Shown here in pieces: positions 15,292 through 24,572 of a stretch of 28,658 nucleotides of DNA. Numbering within the stretch: the first letter of the stretch is position 1; every line of letters starts with the position of its first letter. A program made the translations under genes and the position numbers. This stretch comes from Candidatus Poseidoniaceae archaeon. GTDB taxonomy: Archaea > Thermoplasmatota > Poseidoniia > Poseidoniales > Poseidoniaceae. The notes under the pieces are model-generated. The model was not told the DNA's origin. It worked only from the letters and a program-made list of their open reading frames with translations, and searched no databases. Location of the stretch: positions 1 through 28,658 of the forward strand of contig JAKUNX010000008.1 of NCBI GenBank assembly GCA_022451835.1, given 5' to 3'.

Positions 15292-16005
15292 ATGATGTGG
15301 CTTCCCGACAACTGGAAGCCAAAAGTAGTTGCAGTCGATATTGACGGCACATTAACCAATGAAAACAAGTTGATTGAGCCCTCTGTGATAGATGCATTAC
15401 AAAGACTTGAATCTGCTGGAATCCCTGTGATTCTGGCAACTGGTAATGTAAGAGCAATAACCTACGGATTATGGCGATTTTTGAACTTGAGTGGGCCAAT
15501 ATGTTGTGAAAATGGTGGGGTTTTGTGGCATCCTGACTGGGGTGAAACAAAGTATCGTGCTGATGGTAGTGAGGCAAAAGCTGCTGCTCAATGGCTGGCA
15601 ACTAAAATTGACGGATTGAAGTGGGAAGGTATCGAGACAAATCAATGGCGAGAAAGTGAATGGTGTCTAAATCCGGATGAGGATTTGGAAAGAATTACTC
15701 AATTAATCAAAGAAAGTGAGTGGTCACACCTATCTATCATACGTACTGGTTTTGCTATTCATTTAATGGAGCCGCAGTTGTCAAAAGGATCTGGTTTGAA
15801 AATTATTCTAAACAAAATGGGACTAACTCCCGATGATTTACTTTGTGTTGGTGATGCTCCGAACGACCTTTCGATGTTTGAAATTGCGAAATGGTCAGTT
15901 GCAGTTGGAGGAGCGTTTGCTTACGTCACTCAGGCCGCTGATGTAGCATCACCATTTCTTCATGGTGAAACAATAAAACCACTTGTTGATGCCATATTGG
16001 ATTGA
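15292..16005 (+). CDS. HAD-superfamily phosphatase, archaeal phosphoglycolate phosphatase type
   Basis: A 237-residue HAD enzyme with all four motifs. Motif I is VVAVDIDGTLT (Asp16, Asp18), motif II lies in VILATGN, motif III is the lysine of SKGSGLK, and motif IV is VGDAPNDLSMF. The cap lies between motifs II and III (C2 type), as in the archaeal phosphoglycolate phosphatase/Cof group, whose length it matches. The likely reaction is 2-phosphoglycolate to glycolate, but Cof-type HADs often act on sugar phosphates or nucleotides and the substrate cannot be read here. Two adjacent ATGs (15292, 15295) are possible starts; no strong SD is seen. The membrane protein gene follows after 57 bases. 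Confidence 0.85.
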   Translation: MMWLPDNWKPKVVAVDIDGTLTNENKLIEPSVIDALQRLESAGIPVILATGNVRAITYGLWRFLNLSGPICCENGGVLWHPDWGETKYRADGSEAKAAAQWLATKIDGLKWEGIETNQWRESEWCLNPDEDLERITQLIKESEWSHLSIIRTGFAIHLMEPQLSKGSGLKIILNKMGLTPDDLLCVGDAPNDLSMFEIAKWSVAVGGAFAYVTQAADVASPFLHGETIKPLVDAILD

Positions 16006-16062
16006 ACAACAAAAATGGAAATTAAACGAACTTTCTTAGCACTATTCATTAGAGGTAAAATC

Positions 16063-16965
16063 ATGCAACAAGACAATGTTGATGCAAGCGACTATACCAA
16101 AGTCACTATTACCACTATCGTAAGTATTTCATTCATAATAATTCTATATTTTTTATTTTCAAATATCGGGCAAATCATTTCACAAAAGTCTGAAAGCTTC
16201 TCTAGTTCTTCTTCAATCGTTTTGATCTATCGTCTAGCATGTCTTTCTGTATGTGTTTATGCAATAAGGTACATGTTTACTTGTGGACCTGGGAATATGC
16301 GAGTAGTTACTTTAGATGAAAACAAAGAATTTATCCTAAAGCCAGTAGGTATCAAAAAATTCGTCACTTTTTCGTCTTGGACATTGTTAATGTGCCTTGG
16401 ATATTTCTTAATTGCTATAATAAATCAAACTATGGAATTGCTAGACTTAAACGCCATATCATGGTTATATTCTTGGCAAATGATTATTTTCGTGGCTGGG
16501 ATTTCAATGTCTTTTCTAACTGCGACTGTAGTAAGATACATAATTTTACCAGATGAAGTGAAAATCGGACGTGAACATGGACATATGTTTCTCTTCCATG
16601 AACAAATCATGCATAACTTTGCTGCAATCTTCTTCGCCTTTGAAATGTTAATTGTTCAACCAGAACTTCAACCTGATTTTGCCATTTTTGGATTGTTATT
16701 TGGTATTCTCTATATTTCATTCGCGTATCAATTAGCATATTTTAGCGGTGGATATTTTGTTTACAGTTTCTTACATCCTAAGCCTAAAATTGCTCCCATA
16801 TTTGCTACTGGACTTGCTAGTAGTATAGCATTATTTTATCTTGGATTGTGGACTGTTACGCGCTTCAATGGTTATAATTGGTTAAGTTGGATAATAATAA
16901 TTGGTTGGTTGTCGCTAATTGTACAATTTAGACCAAAAATGAGTAATGATGACAATAATGATTGA
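16063..16965 (+). CDS. Polytopic membrane protein of unknown function, about 8 TM segments
   Basis: About 300 residues with roughly eight hydrophobic helices: near the N-terminus (TIVSISFIIILYFLF), SIVLIYRLACLSVCVYAIRY, TLLMCLGYFLIAIINQT, MIIFVAGISMSFLTATVV, NFAAIFFAFEMLIV, FGLLFGILYISFAYQLAYF, ATGLASSIALFYLGLWTV and LSWIIIIGWLSLIVQF. I start at ATG 16063 because GAGGT (16052-16056) precedes it by six bases; an in-frame ATG at 16015 would add 16 residues. There is no transporter signature or conserved charged motif that I recognise. The stop TGA ends one base before the encoded CCA of the opposite-strand tRNA-Leu. Codon choice is AT-rich like its neighbours. Confidence 0.75.
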   Translation: MQQDNVDASDYTKVTITTIVSISFIIILYFLFSNIGQIISQKSESFSSSSSIVLIYRLACLSVCVYAIRYMFTCGPGNMRVVTLDENKEFILKPVGIKKFVTFSSWTLLMCLGYFLIAIINQTMELLDLNAISWLYSWQMIIFVAGISMSFLTATVVRYIILPDEVKIGREHGHMFLFHEQIMHNFAAIFFAFEMLIVQPELQPDFAIFGLLFGILYISFAYQLAYFSGGYFVYSFLHPKPKIAPIFATGLASSIALFYLGLWTVTRFNGYNWLSWIIIIGWLSLIVQFRPKMSNDDNND

Positions 16966-17050
16966 TGGTGGCGAGGGCAGGATTCGAACCTGCGAAGCTT
17001 TACGCAGAGGATCTTGAGTCCACCCCCTTTGACCGCTCGGGAACCTCGCC
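16966..17050 (-). tRNA. tRNA-Leu (anticodon CAA), CCA encoded
   Basis: The minus strand folds as a class II tRNA of 85 bases including CCA. The acceptor stem GGCGAGG pairs perfectly with CCTCGCC, the D arm is CCCGAGCGGTCAAAGGG, the anticodon loop is CTCAAGA with anticodon CAA, the variable arm is long, and the T arm is GCAGG/TTCGAAT/CCTGC. The discriminator is A, followed by genomic CCA (16966-16968). The anticodon stem has one U-U mismatch at 28-42. There is no intron. It reads UUG codons. It lies 33 bases after the giant surface-protein gene on the same strand with no obvious own promoter in the gap. Confidence 0.95.
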
Positions 17051-17082
17051 AGTATGCAGACGGTGGTACATTTCATTCTTGA

Positions 17083-20000
17083 CTATTCCTCTTGAGAAAG
17101 GTCGGCTGATTCTTGCATATTTCGCTGTCTTTCTCGCTTCTTAATCGCTATTTGAGCAAGATGATGTTTTGTATACTGCTCCAATTCTTTCGACCTTTGA
17201 AGGTAAGCATAGGAAAATCCTCCAACTACTACAATTAAGAAAACAATTACTAGTCCGATGGTACCCATCAAGTCCTGTTGCTTTGATTCAAATTCTTCAA
17301 CATCCTCAATCAATAGCAATTGTGATTCTGAGTAATTTTCTAATGAAACTATGATTTCAATATCGCCGGTAGTCCAAGCTTCAATCTCCCACTCTACTAG
17401 TTGCCATTTGCCACCATCGAGTTGAATTTCTTGACTAGCCAGAAACTTCCCTGAGTTATCCGACAAAATAATGCTAACATTACCAGACTCTAAGCCTGCA
17501 TTCAATATTCTGGTAACGATTTTCAATGATTCACCATTGATAGGATTATCACTTTTTAACTCGATTAAACTAATCATTGGGTCAAAATCAAACCATGTGA
17601 TTCTTGGCATTAGAGGTTCAATTTCTGTTGCGAAGCCAACCAATGCTTGACCTGAGTTATCGGCAAATGTAAGCCAAATAATGAGTTCATCGCCTTCAGA
17701 AAGTATGTAATCATCAGTATTATCTAAATTGACAAAATCAGCAAATTCATATCCATCATCATTGGTTTGAATGATTGATATGTTGTGAGTAAATGGGCTA
17801 TCATTGACAATTACACCTCCCCTTAGTATATTCCAGTTAACTATCAGTTGCTGATCGATAACTGTGGATGATTCCTCTACCGTTCCTTCAAACAAAACAT
17901 TGCTTAATTGATTCGAATTTAAACGTAGTAAATCCTTTAATTCCAAGGCCAATATTGGACTTTCTTTATCGACAAAAATCATTCCGGTTTGACTGTTATT
18001 TTGTTGCCCATTACTAGATAAAGCCCACAACTCAATGTCATAAATGTCGACGTTTGAATTGCTTGGAATCGAGTATTGACACATTAGTTTTCCATCGAAA
18101 AATTGAACCGAATCAGTTGGTTGATCTGCAGAATTGACCTTACATCCGATTTGGTCATATTGTGAAAGACTACTTAGCTCTAAATTGGTGTCATTATAAA
18201 TTAGATTACTAGATGCAATGATTATGTCATCAGGATTAGCCCAAATTTCACCATTTTTCGATATCCCTAATGGGCTAATAGTGTCGTTAAATTTGATGTC
18301 ATCAACTGAAATTACATCGTTTATGCCCCAAGACAAGCCTCTGATAAAAGATGTCCCGAGTTGTAAATCTTGACCATCATCAAAGATTTTTAGAGATGGA
18401 ATTCCTGATAATTCTGAATTTGAATAAATAGCTGACCAACTGATGATAAATTTGGTTTCGACATACCATTTTTGCATACCTGGCACTTTTGAGGCCTCGA
18501 CAATTGGCTGGCTAGAGAAGCAATTGGCATCATAATCTACCGAGTTAAATCTCGGATAATAATCGATATAACATTGGCTAGGTGAATCTCTTCCTACCAA
18601 AGCTATACTAATTTTATCAAGTGATTCTATTCCATTATAATCTGTTATTGAATAAATGAACGTATGTTGATGTGATGGTAACAAATTGTCATTAACCAAA
18701 TCTAATGACAAGGCTGATGAGTCCATCAGTGTCTGAAGTTGATCTTGAACAATAATCGTTGCAGCATCATTTTGTTCACCAAAATCTCCGCCATTAAGCA
18801 ATTCATTACCCGCTAAATCATCTATGGCAAGAACTATGCTTAATCTGCCTGATTCAAAAGGCCCTTTTATCTCCTGCCAAGAGATTGCTGGAATGTCTAA
18901 TACTGCAACATTTGAGGCATAGTTAACTGATACTGTTGTTGTTCGATATTCATCTACATCCATCAGTGAATCACCATTGGCATCATCAGCATATTCAGCC
19001 CAAGTATAGACAATTAATTCAGTACTAAGTCCCTCAACATCTTCGATTATTACTTGAATCGGAATATCTTGATTCAATGTCCAAATATGACCATCTGCAG
19101 GAGTTAATCCAGATGGATCATAAATACTGATAGAGGCAACAGATGGACTGGAAATATCGTAGATGAAGCGTGTTTTCATATTGGAAGATGTTTGGTCTAT
19201 TGCGAATTCATTTGATGACATATCCGGGCCAACCCTCGAAATATGTACGGATAATTGGATTGTAGTATTGGATGGAACAGAACCAACATCCGGAGTTTCA
19301 ATTTCTTTTGAGAATAATCCTTGAGGGCCTACTTCTGTGAACCATGACATAGACCAATCGACCTCTTCATTCGGCCACTCATTTGTTCCTCCTGAGTAAT
19401 TTATTGGTGGAATTGCAGATAGTCTAATTTCTATTTCCGCATCGCCTTCATCGATCAACGCATTAGTTATTCCTTCAAACCTTACTGAACCAGCAACTGA
19501 TAATGTATTTTGTTCGGATAATCGATAAGGCCAATTTGGATTTGTCCAATCATTGATTTGGTTATTTGACAAATCAAATACTGATAACTCAAATACTTCT
19601 AAGTCGTTTTCAATTTCATTGAACTGTGTTTCTCTAATCATAGTTGCCGGACCAGTTTGTAATCCATCAGAATCTCTAGCAGTAACCATCCAAACAACAT
19701 CATCAATATCATCAAGATGCCAAGTGCTCTGCAATGTCCAATTGATTATACAATATCCTTCATTACAGTTTACATTTGATTTAGCTTGATTTAGAATAAT
19801 TTTTTGTGCACCATTTTTGATACTAAATAAGGCTGTATTTGAATATAGATTTGATGCTTCAATAACAAATTGTGCCCCGCTGATTGTTGAATCGATTGAA
19901 GCAAACAACTCTACGCTATCAAATTCAAATCCGTTTTCACTCATAGTAATTGGGTTAAATCGCACATGTGAGGTTTGAATGGTTAATTCTTCACCAGGTA

Positions 20001-23000
20001 ACCACTGTATTTTGTCAATATTTTCTACTCGATCAATTTGATGTAGATAGGACTTGTAAGTAAGATTGGTCGTGGTAGAACCATAATCTGTTTTTGTCAA
20101 AACTGGTAAATCAATCACATCTTCATTTGTATTGTTCTCAACTTGATGTTTTATGGAATTAATATGGTATGGATCTAAATGGACTAAGATTTCACTAACT
20201 GAAGAAATAGCCTTGAAATTATTAATTTTCAAATCGATTTCTGTGGTTGAGTAGAGTGACAATGTGCAAGTTGCAATTCCAACATTGATTCCGATTAAAT
20301 TAGAACTTAGTTGACTATTTTGACACTGTTCATCGGTCATTATGTTGTGAATAATTGCAGTATCAGAATATTCTGCAACTATCTCATTATTGCCATAAAT
20401 TTGTAATTCACCAGCAATATTTGATTGGATTTCAGCATAAATACTCACACCAGTATTCTCAACTGAGGTATGAGATATATCGTGGTTCAACAAATAATAA
20501 CTCAAATTTAGCACTTGGTTAGGTTGTAGCGTTAAAATATAGTTACCATGATTATCAGGCAAGAATACAACATCATCAGCGGTAACTGTTGAGAAAGAAT
20601 CTGTAGCGAAAATTGTGTTTAATCCAGTTATCATTGGGTCTGAATATATCATATTGTTTTCATCAATTAAACCAACACTGATATTTTGACTCGGCAATAC
20701 GCATTGTGGCATGTAATGAAAATTCAACAAGTTTGAATTGCGATCTAAAGAAACTGTAACATTATCAGATAGAGTTGGTACTGAAAAACTATTCTCAAAT
20801 TCACTAACCATTGAATTAGCCTCTTGATGATCATAATAAAAGGTAAAATAAGCTGATTGATAAGATATATTAGCACCTGTAGTAGTTATTTTTGTATCCA
20901 TTGAGGGGCACACTGGATTAGTATTGAAAGCGAACTCAAGTTGAGAGTTAGCTGTTATTTCACCATTTCCGTCAACAAATAATTGTTGATTATTCAATAA
21001 TTCTGGTTGGGAATGGGTTGCATGATACCAGTCAAAATAAGATGCTACGCCCATTTCAATTTTCTCAATTGATGGAGTGACAAATTGATTATTACTAGAT
21101 AATTTTGCTTTAACTTGAATACTATTGATCTCTGACGGATTGAACAGTAAGTCAATTGGTAAAGTTAAATTGGTATAACCATCAATTAATTCTCCTGATG
21201 AAGCATCAATGATGTCGAATAGAACCTCAGTACCCGTTGGCTCTTTTACCAAGCCATCTATCTTTGCCCAGCCAAAGTTTGAATCAGGATATATCGGTTG
21301 GGAAATCCAAGTTCCATTCTGTTTGAATAAATCTATTTCAATACCAGCATCATCGAGATACCAGCCATCTAATTCGAGTAATTGGTCTGAAAAGAAACTG
21401 TATCTAAATCTAACTTCTTGACCTGATAAATTAGATATGTCATACTGCTTAAGTTGGAAAGGTAATGAGGAGTTTCGACATCCGTTGGCTATATTTGAAC
21501 CATCAAAAATTCCTTCTCCATAAAATGGAGAATTGGTATTTGCTGTTGAAATTTGGTCGTGAAAGGTGCCAATTTGTGGTGGTAAATACCACCAGTTAAT
21601 ACCTCCGTCTGTCGATGCAGAAATCGCACCTCCATCCCAATTTGCCTCTGTACAGACCCAACTGTTGAATGACAACCTTGATGACGCACTAGATGGGATT
21701 GAATATTCTGGAGATATCAAATGAGTATACATTTCATTGGTATATTTCCCTTGCAAAGCGATTCCAAGTCCGTACTGTCCAGAATTCCAATGGTTAGGGC
21801 CATAGATTGCAGTACTCGGTATTTGTCCATATTCCCATTTGTTGTTATCATTAGACGATATTGCCCAACCTGGTGGTAATTCGTCGTAATTATTGAATGA
21901 AAATGCTTGAAATTGCTGAGCACTCAAGCCCAAATCCTTTGTCCATTGCCACTCATTGGGTGTTGAGGATTTAGTCTGTAACCAACCGTCAGGCGAATTA
22001 ATCCCTAGTGAAGGTGCAGAATTGAAATCTTTGAATACGTACTTTTGGCTTTGGCTACTACCTCTATTATGATGGAAAACCAATTGGTCAATCGCAATAC
22101 CTTCCCATCCCGAAGATGACGTTCCACCAAAATTTATCCCGGCATTGGTATGCACTGTGAATTTGAATAAGGTATTATTTAAGCCACCTGAATTAGTGAA
22201 ATTATGAACTATTGGCAAATAAATTGGCACCCACCCTCTAGATTCAGCATAGTACAAATTGCCATTATGCCAGACTCCTAAACCTGGAATTCCGTAATTC
22301 CCAGATATGACATTCCATGATGCTCCATTATCAAATGAAAATTCAACAACAAGATAATCATGTAAATATCCTTGAATATCCCAATTTGCATTGATTTCAA
22401 GTTCATCTAGATAAGGAAAACTCGATAGGTTTGCAGGGATAATAAATTCAGAAACTGCGTTAGGCAAATAATTACCAGAGAAATTACCGTGGAACCAAGC
22501 ACCTTTTTGGTCTCCCTCATTGAATAAAGTCAGCTCATCAATAAACCATCCTCCACGTAATGAGGGTAATTGACTGGTTTGTATGCAAAATTGAAGATGG
22601 GTTGTTGTTAAGTACTGAGTAAAATGATTGTCAAGCGAGATATTTACGCTTTGCCATTCATCACTATTACCATTAGTCGTGATAGTACTAGAGAATGGTA
22701 GATCTGTCCAAATATTATTATCATCAAGAAATTTTAGACTAATTGTATCTGTTGTATCTAATGCTAACCAGTGTTTGAATGTTAGAGAATAATTGTTGAT
22801 TACTCGAGGTAAATCAATAATTGGACTTCTGATACATGCATCGACATCTGCCTGCAAATCTCCTTTTCCAGTAGTAGACAAAAATGAGGTGTTTTCAAAA
22901 CCACTTATTGGCAGATTCATGTTTGAACTACTCGTTAGAGTGGTATTATTCTGCACGATTGTCCACACCTCGCCGTCAATGCCATTGGTTAACCAGCCAC

Positions 23001-23439
23001 CACTGGGAACCGTTGAAACAATTTCAAAATCATCAACATTATTGGCAGTGTTGACTTTCTCTAAAGTTAAGTGTTGGTTATTTGATTTGATTTCGGTGTC
23101 AATTAGACTGCCATTCCACTGTAGAGATTGATTACTACCAAACGTGCTGTTTTGATATGATACTGGGTTCCAAAAAGATGACAGTGAAAGGTTGGCTGCT
23201 GTAATAGTGTGATTAGCTGGGACTTGAAACATATCACCGTTTGTTTCATTGACATAAGTTAGATTACCATTGGGTGAAAATGATACTTCGCTACCCCAAC
23301 TATTCTCTTCATTTGGGGACCATGCTTGGGAATTACCACTAACAAAATTTGCCAGTGGGGTGCCAATCATTAAAGCGACGAGTAGAATTGAGATTATCCC
23401 CCCTACTCGACGATTTTGTGATGCTAATTGGCTTGCCAT
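17083..23439 (-). CDS. Giant secreted surface protein (2118 aa) with jelly-roll modules and C-terminal membrane anchor
   Basis: The N-terminal signal/anchor is at about residues 13-33 (GGIISILLVALMIGTPLANF). About 180-310 and 515-705 look like MAM/jelly-roll modules ending in GGWFIDELTLF and DGWYLDDAGIEI, as in M6-type secreted proteins but with no peptidase motif (no HExxH seen). Many Asn-x-Ser/Thr sequons and long beta-rich stretches of Ig-like character fill the middle. About 1964-2035 resembles a CARDB adhesion domain. A single TM at about 2058-2080 (IGLVIVFLIVVVGGFSYAYL) is followed by a 38-residue basic cytoplasmic tail, KKRERQR-containing. Likely a cell-surface adhesin or envelope protein. 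GAGGTG (23447-23452) is a well spaced SD but lies inside a perfect hairpin. It is the largest gene here. Confidence 0.88.
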   Translation of the reverse strand: MASQLASQNRRVGGIISILLVALMIGTPLANFVSGNSQAWSPNEENSWGSEVSFSPNGNLTYVNETNGDMFQVPANHTITAANLSLSSFWNPVSYQNSTFGSNQSLQWNGSLIDTEIKSNNQHLTLEKVNTANNVDDFEIVSTVPSGGWLTNGIDGEVWTIVQNNTTLTSSSNMNLPISGFENTSFLSTTGKGDLQADVDACIRSPIIDLPRVINNYSLTFKHWLALDTTDTISLKFLDDNNIWTDLPFSSTITTNGNSDEWQSVNISLDNHFTQYLTTTHLQFCIQTSQLPSLRGGWFIDELTLFNEGDQKGAWFHGNFSGNYLPNAVSEFIIPANLSSFPYLDELEINANWDIQGYLHDYLVVEFSFDNGASWNVISGNYGIPGLGVWHNGNLYYAESRGWVPIYLPIVHNFTNSGGLNNTLFKFTVHTNAGINFGGTSSSGWEGIAIDQLVFHHNRGSSQSQKYVFKDFNSAPSLGINSPDGWLQTKSSTPNEWQWTKDLGLSAQQFQAFSFNNYDELPPGWAISSNDNNKWEYGQIPSTAIYGPNHWNSGQYGLGIALQGKYTNEMYTHLISPEYSIPSSASSRLSFNSWVCTEANWDGGAISASTDGGINWWYLPPQIGTFHDQISTANTNSPFYGEGIFDGSNIANGCRNSSLPFQLKQYDISNLSGQEVRFRYSFFSDQLLELDGWYLDDAGIEIDLFKQNGTWISQPIYPDSNFGWAKIDGLVKEPTGTEVLFDIIDASSGELIDGYTNLTLPIDLLFNPSEINSIQVKAKLSSNNQFVTPSIEKIEMGVASYFDWYHATHSQPELLNNQQLFVDGNGEITANSQLEFAFNTNPVCPSMDTKITTTGANISYQSAYFTFYYDHQEANSMVSEFENSFSVPTLSDNVTVSLDRNSNLLNFHYMPQCVLPSQNISVGLIDENNMIYSDPMITGLNTIFATDSFSTVTADDVVFLPDNHGNYILTLQPNQVLNLSYYLLNHDISHTSVENTGVSIYAEIQSNIAGELQIYGNNEIVAEYSDTAIIHNIMTDEQCQNSQLSSNLIGINVGIATCTLSLYSTTEIDLKINNFKAISSVSEILVHLDPYHINSIKHQVENNTNEDVIDLPVLTKTDYGSTTTNLTYKSYLHQIDRVENIDKIQWLPGEELTIQTSHVRFNPITMSENGFEFDSVELFASIDSTISGAQFVIEASNLYSNTALFSIKNGAQKIILNQAKSNVNCNEGYCIINWTLQSTWHLDDIDDVVWMVTARDSDGLQTGPATMIRETQFNEIENDLEVFELSVFDLSNNQINDWTNPNWPYRLSEQNTLSVAGSVRFEGITNALIDEGDAEIEIRLSAIPPINYSGGTNEWPNEEVDWSMSWFTEVGPQGLFSKEIETPDVGSVPSNTTIQLSVHISRVGPDMSSNEFAIDQTSSNMKTRFIYDISSPSVASISIYDPSGLTPADGHIWTLNQDIPIQVIIEDVEGLSTELIVYTWAEYADDANGDSLMDVDEYRTTTVSVNYASNVAVLDIPAISWQEIKGPFESGRLSIVLAIDDLAGNELLNGGDFGEQNDAATIIVQDQLQTLMDSSALSLDLVNDNLLPSHQHTFIYSITDYNGIESLDKISIALVGRDSPSQCYIDYYPRFNSVDYDANCFSSQPIVEASKVPGMQKWYVETKFIISWSAIYSNSELSGIPSLKIFDDGQDLQLGTSFIRGLSWGINDVISVDDIKFNDTISPLGISKNGEIWANPDDIIIASSNLIYNDTNLELSSLSQYDQIGCKVNSADQPTDSVQFFDGKLMCQYSIPSNSNVDIYDIELWALSSNGQQNNSQTGMIFVDKESPILALELKDLLRLNSNQLSNVLFEGTVEESSTVIDQQLIVNWNILRGGVIVNDSPFTHNISIIQTNDDGYEFADFVNLDNTDDYILSEGDELIIWLTFADNSGQALVGFATEIEPLMPRITWFDFDPMISLIELKSDNPINGESLKIVTRILNAGLESGNVSIILSDNSGKFLASQEIQLDGGKWQLVEWEIEAWTTGDIEIIVSLENYSESQLLLIEDVEEFESKQQDLMGTIGLVIVFLIVVVGGFSYAYLQRSKELEQYTKHHLAQIAIKKRERQRNMQESADLSQEE

Positions 23440-23446
23440 CTCATAT

Positions 23447-23465
23447 CACCTCGCTGCGCGAGGTG
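23447..23465 (-). promoter_or_regulatory. Hairpin that sequesters the Shine-Dalgarno of the giant surface-protein gene
   Basis: On the minus strand, CACCTCG (23465-23459) and CGAGGTG (23453-23447) are perfect 7-base inverted copies with a 5-base loop, CGCAG. GAGGTG is the only good SD for ATG 23439, seven bases away. If the leader includes the upstream arm, the SD is paired with an anti-SD-like sequence in the mRNA. It could also be a DNA operator, being in the 102-base gap between divergent genes. Confidence 0.6.
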
Positions 23466-23541
23466 AGGTCTTTGATTATGAACCAGTTGATGAGATGTTT
23501 GAGTATGAATGTTCAAGTCCTTTCATAATTGAGCCTTAGAT

Positions 23542-24570
23542 ATGGCGGAGGATAGATATCTCGACAAAGCGCAAGCGCGAGATATTGAAGAGGAATTATT
23601 CGCCACTAGAAGACAACAGGCATCAAGACATATGCCTGTCCCTTTACCGCGACAAAATTTTTGGGAAATGGTTGGAAAATTACTCGCTGGAATTGACGAT
23701 GAAATCCAAGATATGTTGATGAACGGAATTACTGGATTGCGCCTACAAAATGCTCAGAAGCGTCAGGCAAATATTCGAAGAATAGCCTCGGAGTTATCTC
23801 GTAAACGCTTGGTTACGATGATGCAATATCTTGCTAGCCAGTCATTAAGAACAGATTCTCAATTAGGAACCAATCAAGATTTGCCGCCGATGGATTGGGC
23901 TCGTCATGATCCAGCTGAGAAGGCATTTTACTCCGGAATTGTTACTCAAATGGACCGCTTTAAGAAAGAGATTGATTGGGAATCGATGCAAAGAGGCATA
24001 CTTGGAGAAGGTATGATTGAAAGAAGAAAGCACTCAAAAGGCACTATGCAACTGGATTCTTTTATTGAAAGTCCAGAGGGTTTGACTGGTCAATCTCCAC
24101 CTGAATTGATTATTGAAGATGATGAACCAGACATTGAAATTGCTGACTCACAATATGATGATGAAGAAAGAATCTACAATGAAGAATGGCCAGATATCGA
24201 TGAATATGTCAAATCTGGGCTTGAAACTCCAAGCGATGAATCAACTGAAACGGTCGAAAAGCCAGCTGAAAAAACTGAGAAACATATGGCAGCAATGGAA
24301 TTAGCACCTTCTAAGAAAAAGTCCAGTAAAAACGCTGAAGAAACTCCAGTAGATATTGAAGAAGATACAGAACTTGAGGTCAAACAAGAAACCGCTGCTA
24401 AAGACAATGACGAAATGGTTCGCATCAAAATAATTCAATCATTACCAGACCCAATTATGCTTGGTGATGGTATGGAAATCACCTTGGAAGAAGAAGATAT
24501 ACACTTTATTGACAAAGACACGGCTGATTGGTTAGTCGAATCAGGTGTTGCTGAGGTAGAGAATCTCTAA
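23542..24570 (+). CDS. Probable GINS complex subunit Gins51 (Sld5/Psf1-like) with a long acidic linker
   Basis: A 342-residue protein. Residues about 40-150 are helical, with ANIRRIASELSRKRLVTMMQ then HDPAEKAFYSGIVTQMDRFK. These match the A-domain pattern of archaeal Gins51: an Arg/Lys-rich helix, then an EKxxYxxI helix. Residues 291-342 (VRIKIIQSLPDPIMLGDGME, then LVESGVAEVENL) match the small C-terminal B domain (VRVL..., ending in xLVxxGVAE). Archaeal Gins51 is usually about 190 residues; here about 125 acidic, low-complexity residues (165-290) separate A and B. GINS bridges MCM and the replisome. TMQLDSFI at 168-175 is PIP-like but degenerate. No SD precedes ATG 23542. Homology is judged by eye. 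Confidence 0.65.
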   Translation: MAEDRYLDKAQARDIEEELFATRRQQASRHMPVPLPRQNFWEMVGKLLAGIDDEIQDMLMNGITGLRLQNAQKRQANIRRIASELSRKRLVTMMQYLASQSLRTDSQLGTNQDLPPMDWARHDPAEKAFYSGIVTQMDRFKKEIDWESMQRGILGEGMIERRKHSKGTMQLDSFIESPEGLTGQSPPELIIEDDEPDIEIADSQYDDEERIYNEEWPDIDEYVKSGLETPSDESTETVEKPAEKTEKHMAAMELAPSKKKSSKNAEETPVDIEEDTELEVKQETAAKDNDEMVRIKIIQSLPDPIMLGDGMEITLEEEDIHFIDKDTADWLVESGVAEVENL

Positions 24571-24572
24571 CT

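Noticed and set aside
16962..17144. Plus-strand open frame containing RAGFEPAKL
   Set aside because: Typical false protein read across the T arm of the opposite-strand tRNA-Leu.
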